From NCBI RefSeq assembly GCF_030317145.1, contig NZ_JASZYE010000002.1:248001-312000 (forward strand): a stretch of 64,000 nucleotides of DNA, read 5' to 3'. The position numbers and the translations under genes were made by a program. Under the pieces are notes generated by a model, which saw only the letters and a program-made list of their open reading frames with translations, was not told the DNA's origin and did not search any database. Below, one piece after another: positions 16,602-26,335 of this stretch; the first letter of the stretch is position 1, and each line of letters starts with the position of its first letter. Origin of the DNA: Variovorax flavidus. Lineage in GTDB: Bacteria > Pseudomonadota > Gammaproteobacteria > Burkholderiales > Burkholderiaceae_C.

Positions 16602-17867
16602 TCAAAGAAATGTAAAGGCTTTGGTGAAGAAATCGTCGCTGCCGAAATTGCCCGACTTGAGCGTGATGTGAAGGCCCCCGCCGCCGGCCGCATTGCTGTG
16701 CGCGTGACACCACGGCACGCCGGGATCGATCTGCGCGCCGATCTGCAGCTGCGCGATGCCGAGCGCTTGCACGACCGCACCCGAGGTTTCGCCGCCCGCC
16801 ACGACCAGTTGCCGCACGCCGCGATCGACCAGCCCGCGTGCGATGGCGGCAATGGCTTCCTCCACCATTGCGCCGGCCTCCGCGACACCGAGGCGCCCCT
16901 GCACCGACTTGACGGCCTCGGGGTCCGCCGTCGAATAGACCAGCACCGGCCCCTGCTCGACCCGTGGCGCCGCCCAGGCCAGCGCCTGCGCGACCACGTC
17001 GATGCCGGAAGCGATCTGCATGGGATCGATCGCCAGGGCCGGGCGCCCCGACGCAATGAAATCCGCGACCTGCCGGTTCGTCGCGAGCGAGCAACTGCCC
17101 GAAACCACCGCCTGCAAGCCGCCCGCCGCGGGCAGCACGCTGGCAGCCGACGAAGGCGCGATGCCGAAGTTCGCCGGCAGGCCGATCGCCACGCCCGAGC
17201 CTGCGGTGACCAGTGGCATATCGGCCAGTGCCGGTCCGAGACGCATCAGGTCATCGTTGGAGACCGCATCGACGATGGCGACACCGACGTTCTCCCGGCG
17301 CAGTTGGGCGATCCGCTCCCCGATCGCGGCGGCGCCCTTCGCCACCGCGGCGTAGTCGATCAAGCCGACCTTGCGCCGGGTCTGCGCCTGCATCACGCGC
17401 ACGAGGTTCGGATCGGTCATCGGCGTGAGCGGGTGGTTCTGCATGCCGCTCTCGTTGAGCAGCACGTCGCCCGCGAACAGGTAGCCCTTGAACACCGTGC
17501 GCTTGTTGTCCGGGAAGGCGGGCGTGGCGATGGTGAAGTCGCAACCCAGCGCGTCCATCAGCGCCTCGGTGACCGGCCCGATGTTGCCCTCGGCGGTGCT
17601 GTCGAAGGTGGAGCAGTACTTGAAATAGACCTGCCGCGCGCCCTGCGCCTTCAGCCAGCGCAACGCATCGAGCGACTGCGCGACCGCCTCGGCCGGCGCG
17701 ATGGTGCGCGACTTGAGCGCCACCACCACCGCATCGACCTCCGCTGCCAACGGCGACACCGGCACGCCGATGGTCTGCACCACGCGCATGCCCGCGCGCA
17801 CCAGGTTGTTCGCGAGATCGGTCGCGCCCGTGAAGTCATCGGCAATGCAGCCGAGCAGGAGCGTCAT
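16602..17867 (-). CDS. otnK: 3-oxo-tetronate kinase (DUF1537/OtnK family)
   Basis: A 421-residue four-carbon acid sugar kinase that phosphorylates 3-oxo-tetronate at C4. The N-terminal substrate motif is CIADDFTGATDLANNL, with TPAFPDNKRTVFKGYLF in the middle. The C-terminal nucleotide-binding part carries VVAGGETSGAVVQALG and a GNFG-like end (SGNFGSDDFF). ATG at 17867 overlaps the ltnD stop as ATGA. Together with ltnD, otnC and otnI it forms the threonate/erythronate route described for proteobacteria. Confidence 0.92.
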   Translation of the reverse strand: MTLLLGCIADDFTGATDLANNLVRAGMRVVQTIGVPVSPLAAEVDAVVVALKSRTIAPAEAVAQSLDALRWLKAQGARQVYFKYCSTFDSTAEGNIGPVTEALMDALGCDFTIATPAFPDNKRTVFKGYLFAGDVLLNESGMQNHPLTPMTDPNLVRVMQAQTRRKVGLIDYAAVAKGAAAIGERIAQLRRENVGVAIVDAVSNDDLMRLGPALADMPLVTAGSGVAIGLPANFGIAPSSAASVLPAAGGLQAVVSGSCSLATNRQVADFIASGRPALAIDPMQIASGIDVVAQALAWAAPRVEQGPVLVYSTADPEAVKSVQGRLGVAEAGAMVEEAIAAIARGLVDRGVRQLVVAGGETSGAVVQALGIAQLQIGAQIDPGVPWCHAHSNAAGGGGLHITLKSGNFGSDDFFTKAFTFL

Positions 17868-18766
17868 GGCTTGCCCGCCTTGCCGGAAGCCGGCAGCTCG
17901 ATGCCCGGGAAGATCTTGATCACGGCGCTGTCGTCCTCCTTGGCGAAGCCCGCGGTCGACGCCTGCATGAACATCTGGTGCGCGGTGGACGCGAGCGGCA
18001 GCGGAAACTTGCTGGCCCGCGCGGTGTCGAGCACCAGCCCCAGGTCCTTCACGAAGATGTCCACCGCCGACAGCGGCGTGTAGTCGCCCGCCAGCACGTG
18101 GGCCATGCGGTTCTCGAACATCCAGCTGTTGCCGGCGCTGTGCGTGATGACTTCGTAGAGCGCATCGGGCGCGACGCCTTCGCGCAGTCCCAGCGCCATC
18201 GCTTCGGCCGCCGCGGCGATGTGCACGCCGGCAAGCAGCTGGTTGATGATCTTCACCTTGCTGCCCGCGCCGGCGCGGTCGCCCAGGCGGTAGACCTTGC
18301 CGGCCATGGCGTCGAGCACGGGGTCGGCTTTCGCGTAGGCCTCGGGCCGGGCGGCGCTCATCATGGTCATCTGCCCGCTCGCGGCCTTGGCGGCGCCGCC
18401 GGAGATCGGCGCGTCGATGTAATGGATGCCCAAGGCATTCAGGCGCTCTTCGAGCGCGATCGACCAGTTTGGGTCGACGGTCGAACACATCACGAACACG
18501 CTACCGGGTTTCATCGCCGCGGTCGCACCGCCTTCGCCGAAGAGCACGTCCTCGGTCTGCTGCGCGTTGACCACCACGGAGATGACCACGTTGCACGCGG
18601 CCGCGACCTGCGCCGGCGTGGCCCAGGCGACGCCGCCCTGTTCGGCGAAGCGCAGCGCCGCGCCGGGCCGCACGTCGCACACATGCACTTCATAGCCCTT
18701 GCTGCGCAACGTGCCCGCAATGCCTGCGCCCATGGCGCCCAGGCCGATGAGTCCTGCTTTGTTCAT
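17864..18766 (-). CDS. ltnD: L-threonate dehydrogenase (3-hydroxyisobutyrate dehydrogenase family)
   Basis: A 300-residue NAD-dependent beta-hydroxyacid dehydrogenase. The Rossmann motif is GLIGLGAMGAGIAG at the N-terminus. The substrate signature DAPISGGAAKAASGQMT and catalytic lysine segment KVKIINQLLAGVH follow. LtnD oxidises L-threonate to 2-oxo-tetronate. ATG at 18766 is chosen; an upstream in-frame extension to 18820 has no coding character. It is the first gene of the minus-strand operon ltnD-otnK-otnC-otnI-amidohydrolase-RidA. The promoter presumably lies in 18767-18940, where no operator is obvious to me. I see no transporter for threonate next to it. Confidence 0.9.
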   Translation of the reverse strand: MNKAGLIGLGAMGAGIAGTLRSKGYEVHVCDVRPGAALRFAEQGGVAWATPAQVAAACNVVISVVVNAQQTEDVLFGEGGATAAMKPGSVFVMCSTVDPNWSIALEERLNALGIHYIDAPISGGAAKAASGQMTMMSAARPEAYAKADPVLDAMAGKVYRLGDRAGAGSKVKIINQLLAGVHIAAAAEAMALGLREGVAPDALYEVITHSAGNSWMFENRMAHVLAGDYTPLSAVDIFVKDLGLVLDTARASKFPLPLASTAHQMFMQASTAGFAKEDDSAVIKIFPGIELPASGKAGKP

Positions 18767-18940
18767 GGATGTTCCCGAGGGGTTCGAAGGAAGGCCGGCA
18801 CGCAAGAAGCGGGCTGGCATCCGCGCCGGCAGCCTGGCTGGCCGCGCGGGGTCAGGGGGCCATCATAGAAATCCGCGCGCCTGCGTCACAACGGGACTAA
18901 CCCCTCTTGGCGACGCGGCGCCACCGCGGGCCCAGGCGCT

Positions 18941-21598
18941 TCAGCGTGGCGCCAGCGCGTGCCGCGCGGCCCGCACGATGCTCTGCGCGTCGACGCCGAA
19001 GAACTGCCGCAGCGCGGCACGGGTGTCGCTGCGGCCGAAGCCGTCGGTGCCCAGCGTGAGATAGCGGCGGCCTTCGGGCAGGAAGGCACGGACGCTCTCG
19101 GGCACGGCGCGCACGTAATCGGTCGCGGCGACCACCGGGCCGCTGCCGCCACCCAATTGCTGCGCGATGAACGGTGTGCCCGGGTTCGCCTCGCCCGCCA
19201 GCGCACGCTCTTCACAGGCCCGGCCATCGCGGGCCAGTTCGCTCCAGCTGGTGACGCTGATCACCTCGGCCGCAATGCCCTCTTCGGCCAGCATCTGCGC
19301 AGCCTTGATGACTTCGGTGAGGATCGCGCCCGAGCCGAGCAGCGTGATCTTCGCGCCAGCGGACTTCGGCTGTGCGCCCTTCCAGCCGTCGAAGCGATAG
19401 CAGCCGCGCAGCACGTCGGCTTCCGCACCTTCCGGCAGGTCCGGCTGCGCGTAGTTCTCGTTCATGAGCGTGACGTAATAGAACACGTCCTTCTGCTCGA
19501 CCAGCATCTCGCGGATGCCGGCATCGACGATGACCGCCATTTCGCCCGCGAATGCCGGGTCATACGCCCGGCAGTTCGGAATGGTGGCCGCGATGAGATG
19601 GCTCGACCCGTCCTGGTGCTGCAGCCCTTCGCCACCCAGCGTGGTGCGGCCGGAGGTCGCGCCCAGCAGGAAGCCGCGCGGCCGCTGGTCGGCGGCGGCC
19701 CAGATCTGGTCGCCCACCCGCTGGAAGCCGAACATCGAGTAGTAGATATAGAAGGGCAGCATCGCCAGCCCGTGCACGCTGTAGCTGGTGGCGGCGGCCG
19801 TCCAGCTCGCGATGGCGCCGGCCTCGCTGATGCCTTCCTCCAGGATCTGGCCGTCGGTCGCCTCGCGGTACGAGAGCACCGAGCCGATGTCCTCCGGCGC
19901 ATAGCGCTGGCCCACGCTCGAATAGATGCCGACCTGCTTGAAGAGGTTGGCCATGCCGAAGGTGCGCGCCTCGTCGGCGACGATGGGCACCACGCGCGGC
20001 CCGAGCGCCGGATCCTTCATGAGATTGCCCAGCACGCGCACGAAGGCCATGGTGGTGCTCATCTCCTTGCCTGCGGCGGCCACCGCGAATTGCGCATAGG
20101 CCGCGATGTCGGGCTTGGCAACCACCTCGCACGCGGTCTCGCGGCGCGGCATGCTGCCGCCGAGCGCGGCGCGACGGCCCAGCAGGTAGTGCATCTCGGC
20201 GCTGTCGTCAGCGGGCTTGTAGAAGGCGGCCTTCGTCGCCTGCTCGTCCGTGAGAGGCAGATTGAAGCGGTTGCGGAACTCGATGAGGTCAGTGTCGTCC
20301 AGCTTCTTCTGCGAATGCGTGGTCATCTTGCCCTGGCCCGCGCTGCCCATGCCGTAGCCCTTCTTGGTGTGGGCGAGGATCACCGTGGGCTGCCCCTGAT
20401 GAGCCGCAGCGGCCGCGTAGGCGGCGTGGATCTTCACGAGGTCATGGCCGCCGCGTTTCAGGCGGTCGATCTGCTCGTCGGTCATGCCCTGGGCGAGCCG
20501 CACCAGTTCCTCGTCCTGGCCGAAGAAGGTGTCGCGGTTGTAGCGGCCGTCCTTGGCCGCGAAAGTCTGCATCTGCCCGTCGACCGTGTTCGCGAAGGCG
20601 CGCACCAGGGCGCCGTTCACGTCGCGTGCGAAGAGACCGTCCCAGTCGCTGCCCCACACGAGCTTGATCACGTTCCATCCGGCACCGGCAAAGAGCTTTT
20701 CCAGCTCGTCGATGATGCGGCCGTTGCCGCGCACCGGCCCGTCCAGGCGCTGCAGGTTGCAGTTGACGACCCACACCAGGTTGTCGAGCTTCTCGCGCGC
20801 GGCGAGCGTGAGCGCGCTCATCGATTCGGGCTCGTCCATTTCGCCGTCGCCGAAAACGCCCCACACCTTGCGCCCATCGCAGTTCAACAGGTTGCGGTGA
20901 GTCAGGTAGCGCATGAAGCGCGCGTGGTAGATCGAGCTGATCGGCCCGATGCCCATCGAGCCGGTCGGGAACTGCCAGAAGTCCGGCATCAGGTACGGAT
21001 GCGGATAGCTGCTCAGGCCGCGTGCGCCTTTGCCCTCGGTGAAGGCGGGCGCGGTGAGTTCCTGGCGGTAATGCGTCAGGTCGTCCTCGCTGAGCCGGCC
21101 TTCGAGGAAGGCGCGCGCATAGACGCCGGGCGCGCTGTGCGGCTGGAAGAACACGAGGTCGCCGCGATGCGCGTCGGTGCGTGCGTGGAAGAAATGATTG
21201 AACCCCGTCTCGAACAGATCCGCCGCGCTGGCATAGCTCGCGATGTGGCCGCCGAGTTCGCCATAGGCCTGGTTGGCGCGCACGACCATCGCGAGCGCGT
21301 TCCAGCGCATCAGCGACGCGAGCCGCTCCTCGATCGCCAGATCGCCGGGGAACGCCGGCTGGGCATCGGCGGCAATGGTGTTGACATACGGCGTCGACAG
21401 CTCGGGCTGCCAGCCGATGCGCTGCGCCCGTGCCATGCGCGCGAGTTCGTCCAGCATCCAGCGCGCCCGCTCCGGGCCGTGTGTCTCGGCCAATGCGACG
21501 AAGGCATCGCGCCATTCGGCGGTTTCGACGGGGTCGGAATCGTGGAGGGACATGTCGAGCAATGCGCGCAGGTGATCGGGGGACATCGGGGCGTTCAT
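18941..21598 (-). CDS. Homodimeric 2-oxoacid dehydrogenase E1 (AceE paralogue; MdeB-like)
   Basis: An 885-residue thiamine-diphosphate enzyme of the AceE type. The TPP motif is [20 protein letters not shown] with the closing N-C-N-L-Q, and the transketolase C-terminal domain is present ([20 protein letters not shown]). It catalyses oxidative decarboxylation of pyruvate or 2-oxobutyrate and passes the acyl group to an E2. No E2 or E3 genes are adjacent, and a housekeeping aceE would sit with aceF/lpd. The divergent Lrp-type regulator mirrors mdeR-mdeB of pseudomonads, where MdeB acts on 2-oxobutyrate from methionine breakdown. I therefore favour a dedicated 2-oxobutyrate or pyruvate E1, but an mdeA homologue is not seen. 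Start 21598 (ATG) or 21586. Confidence 0.82.
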   Translation of the reverse strand: MNAPMSPDHLRALLDMSLHDSDPVETAEWRDAFVALAETHGPERARWMLDELARMARAQRIGWQPELSTPYVNTIAADAQPAFPGDLAIEERLASLMRWNALAMVVRANQAYGELGGHIASYASAADLFETGFNHFFHARTDAHRGDLVFFQPHSAPGVYARAFLEGRLSEDDLTHYRQELTAPAFTEGKGARGLSSYPHPYLMPDFWQFPTGSMGIGPISSIYHARFMRYLTHRNLLNCDGRKVWGVFGDGEMDEPESMSALTLAAREKLDNLVWVVNCNLQRLDGPVRGNGRIIDELEKLFAGAGWNVIKLVWGSDWDGLFARDVNGALVRAFANTVDGQMQTFAAKDGRYNRDTFFGQDEELVRLAQGMTDEQIDRLKRGGHDLVKIHAAYAAAAAHQGQPTVILAHTKKGYGMGSAGQGKMTTHSQKKLDDTDLIEFRNRFNLPLTDEQATKAAFYKPADDSAEMHYLLGRRAALGGSMPRRETACEVVAKPDIAAYAQFAVAAAGKEMSTTMAFVRVLGNLMKDPALGPRVVPIVADEARTFGMANLFKQVGIYSSVGQRYAPEDIGSVLSYREATDGQILEEGISEAGAIASWTAAATSYSVHGLAMLPFYIYYSMFGFQRVGDQIWAAADQRPRGFLLGATSGRTTLGGEGLQHQDGSSHLIAATIPNCRAYDPAFAGEMAVIVDAGIREMLVEQKDVFYYVTLMNENYAQPDLPEGAEADVLRGCYRFDGWKGAQPKSAGAKITLLGSGAILTEVIKAAQMLAEEGIAAEVISVTSWSELARDGRACEERALAGEANPGTPFIAQQLGGGSGPVVAATDYVRAVPESVRAFLPEGRRYLTLGTDGFGRSDTRAALRQFFGVDAQSIVRAARHALAPR

Positions 21599-21704
21599 GA
21601 ACCGCACTTTAGGCCGCGACTTGCGGAATGGGATGCCGTTTCGACCCATTCCAACGATCGACAGCCACATAGAATGCCGCGATTTGGCTCTTGCACGGCA
21701 TTTC
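21599..21704. promoter_or_regulatory. Divergent promoter region with perfect inverted repeats
   Basis: The 106-base gap between the E1 gene and the Lrp gene holds GGAATGGG (21625-21632) and its exact complement CCCATTCC (21645-21652), spaced by 12. It also holds AATGCCG (21673-21679) with CGGCATT (21696-21702), spaced by 16. Dyads of this size between divergent genes are candidate sites for the Lrp-type regulator encoded here. Confidence 0.5.
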
Positions 21705-22169
21705 ATGCAACTTGACACGATCGATCTGCGCATCCTGGACGAACTCCAGCGCGACGGCGCGCTGTCGAACGTCGAGCTGGCGCGCCGGGTGCATCTGTCT
21801 CCCTCGCCGTGCCTGGCGCGCGTGAAGGCGCTGGAGACCGCCGGCGTCATCCAGCGCTACGTCGCGCTGGCGAGTGCGAGCGCGCTGGGACTCGGCCTCA
21901 ACGTGTTCATCTCGATCAGCCTCAAGACGCAGAGCAAGCAGTCGCTGGCCGACTTCGAACAGCGCATTGCGGAACACGATGAAGTGATGGAGTGCTACCT
22001 GATGACGGGCGACAGCGACTACCTGATCCGGGTCGCCGTGGCCGACATCGGGGCGCTGGAGAAGTTCATCCTCGAACAGCTCACGCCCATCGCCGGGATC
22101 GAGAAGATCCGCTCCAGCTTTGCGCTGAAGCAGGTGCGCTACAAGACGGCGCTGCCGCTGCCGCGCTAG
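21705..22169 (+). CDS. Lrp/AsnC-family transcriptional regulator
   Basis: A 154-residue feast/famine regulator. The N-terminal HTH is [20 protein letters not shown] within a typical Lrp start ([15 protein letters not shown]). The C-terminal RAM domain carries the [20 protein letters not shown] ligand pocket. ATG at 21705 is used; the frame is open further upstream but that part lies in the divergent promoter. It probably controls the 2-oxoacid dehydrogenase gene it faces, with an amino acid or 2-oxoacid as signal, as MdeR and BkdR do. The next gene on this strand is over 300 bases away and beyond a strong terminator. Confidence 0.92.
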   Translation: MQLDTIDLRILDELQRDGALSNVELARRVHLSPSPCLARVKALETAGVIQRYVALASASALGLGLNVFISISLKTQSKQSLADFEQRIAEHDEVMECYLMTGDSDYLIRVAVADIGALEKFILEQLTPIAGIEKIRSSFALKQVRYKTALPLPR

Positions 22170-22431
22170 GCGCGCGCCGCTCGTGATGTATCAGCGCCTC
22201 GGACAGCCAAGCTCAATGGCTGCTTCGGAGGCAGAGCGAATCCGTTTGGCAATTTTCACGTAGACAGGCATCTGCCGGCAGCCTAGACTGTCCGCAACCA
22301 GTCACACATTGAACGCATTCATCGTGTCCAAGCATCTGTCGATTTCGAGCTTTCGCACCTTCGTTGCCTTTGAGCAGCGTGGTCGAATTCTGTTGGGCAG
22401 TTAGCCCGCTCACTTCGCCAGACGCCCTCTC
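22170..22431. other. Intergenic stretch without a gene; possible untranslated transcript
   Basis: No reading frame with a ribosome site or family pattern is visible. Base composition looks less G/C-rich than the neighbours. CCTTCGTTGCCTTTGAG at about 22361-22377 partly repeats the right arm of the terminator that follows, so it could compete for pairing. The region is either the long 3' untranslated tail of the Lrp gene or a small RNA ending at the terminator. Confidence 0.3.
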
Positions 22432-22470
22432 AAAGGCAACGAGTTCAGCTCGTTGCCTTTTTGCTTTTTT
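22432..22470 (+). terminator. Strong Rho-independent terminator
   Basis: A perfect 12-base stem, AAAGGCAACGAG and CTCGTTGCCTTT, encloses the loop TTCAG. It is followed by TTGCTTTTTT at 22461-22470. The A-rich left base and T tract orient it for plus-strand transcription. Confidence 0.88.
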
Positions 22471-22481
22471 GGACCTGAATC

Positions 22482-22808
22482 ATGTTCAATCTCAAATCCT
22501 TGACGTGGTGGCCTGTCGCTTTCCTCTGCTGCGCTTGCGTGGTCGGCTGCGACCTCACGCCAAGCGTCCTCTTCGTAGCGGATGGAAGCCCGGTTCGTCT
22601 ATTGCAACTGACCGATGCTCAAGGCGATTGCCCTGCGCCGGGTCGAGTCTGTTTCCTGTCGACTTGGGACGGGCACACAGCGCGTGGTTGCTGGATGCGC
22701 GAGGAGTCCAACGTCCGCGTCGTCCTTTCAGATGCAGAGCAAACCGTGCCGGTGGGGAGCTTCCGCCCAACTGCATACGCCGAGTATCGACATGCGTCCT
22801 TGGACTAG
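22482..22808 (+). CDS. Small predicted lipoprotein, unknown function
   Basis: A 108-residue protein with a lipoprotein signal: a hydrophobic segment WWPVAFLCCACVVGC whose last cysteine fits the lipobox V-V-G-C. The mature part is short and not recognisable, with several cysteines (DCPAPGRVC, ARGCW). ATG at 22482 follows the terminator by 12 bases and has no good ribosome site, so expression is doubtful. It lies with the next gene in a stretch of somewhat different base composition between better-defined operons. Confidence 0.45.
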   Translation: MFNLKSLTWWPVAFLCCACVVGCDLTPSVLFVADGSPVRLLQLTDAQGDCPAPGRVCFLSTWDGHTARGCWMREESNVRVVLSDAEQTVPVGSFRPTAYAEYRHASLD

Positions 22809-22930
22809 CTTGCGACTCCACAAGCGGATGGGCGCCGCGCAAGGCAATTTGTGGCTACATGGATGAGGCAATTCCAATCTCCCAATCCATCGCATTGGGC
22901 TTCGATGAGTACTGCGAACGGAGGTCAGTC

Positions 22931-23395
22931 ATGACACTCGCTGACGTAAAGGATGTGGCGACAATTCTCGGCGTCGTCGTGGGAGCAGGCTCCCTGTTGT
23001 TTGCCGCGCTCAATCTTCTCATCACCGCGAGGACGAATCGAGCGAAGTTCTGGCTCGAACTCCGCTCCGCGTTTGCCAGGCACGATGAGGTGCACCGCGC
23101 CTTGCGCCCTGGGGGAAAGTGGGCTGGCGGCGCGGTTCCAAGCACTCCAGAAGAGTACTTTCAGATAGAGGCGTACATGGGCCTGTTCGAGCACTGCGAA
23201 ATCATGATTTCGCAACGGCTGATCGACGAGAAGACGTTCAGAGAAATCTATCGGTATCGTCTGGTGAACCTGCTCGCCAACCGATGGGTACGAGAAGTGA
23301 AGGTATGCGGATTTCCTTCCGGATGGAAGCGGTTCATCGAGTTGCTTGAGCGCTTTCAGGTTGAGTACGCGTGTCCGAAGCCAGGCGACGCCTAA
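22931..23395 (+). CDS. Membrane-anchored hypothetical protein
   Basis: A 154-residue protein with one N-terminal transmembrane helix (ILGVVVGAGSLLFAALNLLI) and a helical cytoplasmic part rich in Arg, Glu and Leu. It resembles DUF4760-type small membrane proteins found in accessory islands, but I do not claim the family. ATG at 22931 has GGAGGTC at a good distance. It is not obviously linked to the sulfatase gene 248 bases downstream. That gap contains the near-dyad CACGTACGTG but no gene. Confidence 0.55.
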   Translation: MTLADVKDVATILGVVVGAGSLLFAALNLLITARTNRAKFWLELRSAFARHDEVHRALRPGGKWAGGAVPSTPEEYFQIEAYMGLFEHCEIMISQRLIDEKTFREIYRYRLVNLLANRWVREVKVCGFPSGWKRFIELLERFQVEYACPKPGDA

Positions 23396-23642
23396 CGCCC
23401 GTCGAGCGGCCCCTCCCGGAACGGCCCCGCCCCATCAGCATCCCGGCGTCCACGTAGACCACGTACGTGAGGCATGTGGCTACCCATGCCGCGCCGAAGC
23501 AGACCTCGCCGTGGCCTCGCAGCCTTCAGCAATCCCGGGCGTTTGTCGACGCCGTCGGCACGTACGTGGAGGTAGGTGGCCGCCGGGATGGCAAGCGCGC
23601 GCGCTCAAGCCCAACATCCGTCCTTCAGCAGGAGGACCGACC

Positions 23643-25325
23643 ATGAAACTCACGGAAACCTCACTTCTGGCGAGCATGGCGCTTGTCGGCCTGTTCACGT
23701 TCACGGCACCGTCGGCGTACGCGCAGACGCCGGCCAGGAAGCCCAACGTCGTCATGCTGATGACCGACGACACCGGATGGGCCGACTTTGGGGCCTATCT
23801 CGGTGGCGCCGCCCTCGGACACCCGACGCCCAACATCGATCGCGTGGCCAAGGAGGGCGCGATATTCACCAACTGGTACGGCCAGGCGAGCTGCACGGCG
23901 GGACGGGCTTCGTTCATTACCGGCCGCATCCCGATCCGCTCGGCCATGTCGGTCGTCGTCGTTCCCGGCGACCCGAACGGCCTCAGGAAGGAGACGCCGA
24001 CCATTGCCGAGTTCTACAGGAAGAACGGCTACTCCACGTACTTCTCCGGGAAGTGGCATCTCGGCGACAAACCCGAGTTCTACCCGATCGAACACGGATT
24101 CGACGAGATGAAGCAGTTCGCTGCTTACTACCCGGGCGTCTACGGCTACAGCGACCTGTCTCCCAACGCCCACCCATGGTTCCCGAAAGGGAACGAGGAA
24201 TTCTGGAAGATGTATCAGGGCGTCGTGAATCTCTACGAATGGGAAGGCGTGGCGGGCAAGCCGGCGGTGAAAGGCGACAACGGTGCGGTGATCACGTTGG
24301 CAAACCTGGCCGACTTCGACATGCGGCAGACGGATTCCGCGATCGAGTACATCAAGAAGAACGCGAAGTCTGCGAAGCCGTTCTTCATGGATGTCAACTT
24401 CATGAAGATGCACCAGCCCACAAGCCCGAACAAGATGTTCGCGGGCAAGTCCCACCTCGGCAACTACTCGGATTCGATGATGGAGCTCGACTACAACATC
24501 GGCCGGATCATGGACACCATTCGCGCCGAAGCGCCCGACACCATCGTCATCATCACAGCCGACAACGGCGCGTGGCAGGACGCGTGGCCGGACGCCGGCA
24601 CGCATCCGTATCGCGGCGAAAAGGGCTCGGCATTCGAGGCGGGCTGGCGCGTCCCCGGCATCATGTGGGCGCCGGGCAGGATTCCGGCCGGGCAGGTCCT
24701 GCACGAGATGATGTCGCACATGGACGTGTGGCCGACGACCGCCGCGATGGCCGGGCTCACGCCGCCGGCCAAGGGCGAAATCAAGGACAACAACGGCAAG
24801 CCGATCTACTTCGACGGCATCGACAACACGGCCTATGTCACCGGCAAGTCCAGGCACTCGGCGCGTGACGGGTGGATATACATCGACGGCGAGAACTTCG
24901 CAGGTGCTCGCGCGGACATCGCGCTCATCCCGGAAGCGCCCGACGTCAAGATGGCCTGGAAGATGCTCTACACCTCGAAGGACACGTGGATGGGCCCGAG
25001 CTTGAACATGGGTGCGGTCCCTTCGCTCTACAACCTGACGATGGACCCCTACGAGAAATACGACATGATGTTCAACGGTGCGGTCCCGACTCGCAATCCA
25101 AGCTCGTCGCCCGGGCGTTACGCCGGAATGGACAATGGCTGGGCCCTTGCACTGGTGGACATCCCGCTGGTGGAGTTCAACAAGTCGATCGTCAAGTATC
25201 CGAACATCGAGCGCTTCCCCGGCGGTGCATCGACTGACATGATCCCCAACCTGCAGAACCCCAAGAACCCGCTGCCCTACGATCCGATCAAGCTGCCGAA
25301 GACCGTCGGCTCGAGCGGCGGCTGA
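23643..25325 (+). CDS. Exported arylsulfatase, Cys-type
   Basis: A 560-residue type I sulfatase that hydrolyses sulfate esters. ATG at 23643 opens a Sec signal peptide (SLLASMALVGLFTFTAPSAY) cut near AYAQ. The metal site DDTGWADFG begins at residue 42. The activation motif is SCTAGRASFITGR with C84 in C-x-A-x-R, to be converted to formylglycine; this needs a formylglycine-generating enzyme or an anaerobic maturase, neither of which is in the window. GKWHLGDKPEFYP and IITADNGAW are other conserved segments. The C-terminal part (LYNLTMDPYEKYDMMFNG) is typical of the family. GGAGG at 23631-23635 serves the start. It appears to be a single-gene unit. Confidence 0.92.
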   Translation: MKLTETSLLASMALVGLFTFTAPSAYAQTPARKPNVVMLMTDDTGWADFGAYLGGAALGHPTPNIDRVAKEGAIFTNWYGQASCTAGRASFITGRIPIRSAMSVVVVPGDPNGLRKETPTIAEFYRKNGYSTYFSGKWHLGDKPEFYPIEHGFDEMKQFAAYYPGVYGYSDLSPNAHPWFPKGNEEFWKMYQGVVNLYEWEGVAGKPAVKGDNGAVITLANLADFDMRQTDSAIEYIKKNAKSAKPFFMDVNFMKMHQPTSPNKMFAGKSHLGNYSDSMMELDYNIGRIMDTIRAEAPDTIVIITADNGAWQDAWPDAGTHPYRGEKGSAFEAGWRVPGIMWAPGRIPAGQVLHEMMSHMDVWPTTAAMAGLTPPAKGEIKDNNGKPIYFDGIDNTAYVTGKSRHSARDGWIYIDGENFAGARADIALIPEAPDVKMAWKMLYTSKDTWMGPSLNMGAVPSLYNLTMDPYEKYDMMFNGAVPTRNPSSSPGRYAGMDNGWALALVDIPLVEFNKSIVKYPNIERFPGGASTDMIPNLQNPKNPLPYDPIKLPKTVGSSGG

Positions 25326-25370
25326 GCGCGGCGGCGCGGGCATGAGTCAAGCTGGGCATGACCCGCCGCC

Positions 25371-26144
25371 TCATTCACTCACCGCCGGAATCTTGTACGT
25401 GTGGTTCTGAACCGCCTGCTGAGCGCGCGGGGGATCGTATTCCCAGTGCCACGGCTCGCCGCTGACAGTGCGCACGAACCCGAACCCCGGCGCATTCCTC
25501 TTCAGCCAGTCATACACCTCGTTGCCATCCGCGCCCGCGACGGCGATGTCGAACGCGATCCCATTCTGGTGGTTCGAGTTGCCAGGCTTCGCGGCTTTGT
25601 TGAAGCCCGGAAGGTGCTTCTCGAACCCATCCGACAGGATCTTCTGCTCGGGATAGGACCGGAACCCGCTGTTGATGGCGACGGTCACGCCCGACAACTT
25701 CGCCGCGTCCACCATCTTGAGATAGGCCTCGACGGTATCGACGGCGATGCGTTCGATTTCCGTCCTGGCATCGACGACCTCGACGAGGCCGATCTGGCCA
25801 ACGTAGGCACCATGCGACCACGCGGCGTTGGGCCCGAACTTTCCACTCCCCGATGGCGGCTCGATCAGTTCGAGCGTCTCGTTGACGAACTTGCCTTGCA
25901 GATTGTTCGTCGAGGTCCAGCCATGCGGCGTGCCATCCTCTTTCAGCGCACGCGCAAACAGTGACACCTTGTTGGCGCCAGCCTGCAAACGCTCGACAGC
26001 GTCGACGCGGATGACGGTTGACTGCGCGATGGTCTTGATCGTGCCGCCGGATGTCTCGAAAGCCATGAGATTGCCCGCCTGCCGCACGCGCGCGTCGGGA
26101 TCCGCGACCGTGAAGCTCTTGTCCAGATAGCTACGTTCGAACAT
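25371..26144 (-). CDS. M15-family peptidase (D-alanyl-D-alanine carboxypeptidase/endolysin type)
   Basis: A 257-residue zinc peptidase of the VanY/M15 group that cleaves peptidoglycan stem peptides. The zinc ligands appear in SNHQNGIAFDIAVAG (H and D) and EPWHWEYDPP (H). About 100 N-terminal residues (DARVRQAGNLMAFETSGGTI) look like a small beta-rich module of unknown role. ATG at 26144 has GGAGGT upstream; no signal peptide is present, so it is cytoplasmic unless secreted by a special system. It is divergent from the lipoprotein and muramidase pair at 26336-28444, and a second M15 peptidase is encoded at 39514. Confidence 0.82.
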   Translation of the reverse strand: MFERSYLDKSFTVADPDARVRQAGNLMAFETSGGTIKTIAQSTVIRVDAVERLQAGANKVSLFARALKEDGTPHGWTSTNNLQGKFVNETLELIEPPSGSGKFGPNAAWSHGAYVGQIGLVEVVDARTEIERIAVDTVEAYLKMVDAAKLSGVTVAINSGFRSYPEQKILSDGFEKHLPGFNKAAKPGNSNHQNGIAFDIAVAGADGNEVYDWLKRNAPGFGFVRTVSGEPWHWEYDPPRAQQAVQNHTYKIPAVSE

Positions 26145-26335
26145 TGGACCTCCAGTGATCGCTGCTGCGATCTTGTTGCAGACGTGCACTTTGAACCTGC
26201 CAGCGTTCCTGTCGTCCCCCAACAGAAGGAGGCGGGTTGCAGTGGCGTGCCGGTCCTCCGCGTTGAGGATGCGATGAACACTGGCAGTCGCAACACTCCA
26301 GGCTTGTGCTTGTGAACGAGCGCAACGGAGGACCC

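Noticed and set aside
18959..21715. A 918-codon open frame opposite the E1 dehydrogenase gene
   Set aside because: Its translation is Arg/His/Ala-rich with no family pattern, while the other strand encodes a complete AceE-type enzyme. It is a high-GC shadow frame; the same applies to long frames opposite the sulfatase (23661-25343), yhdP (56297-58828) and phoX genes.
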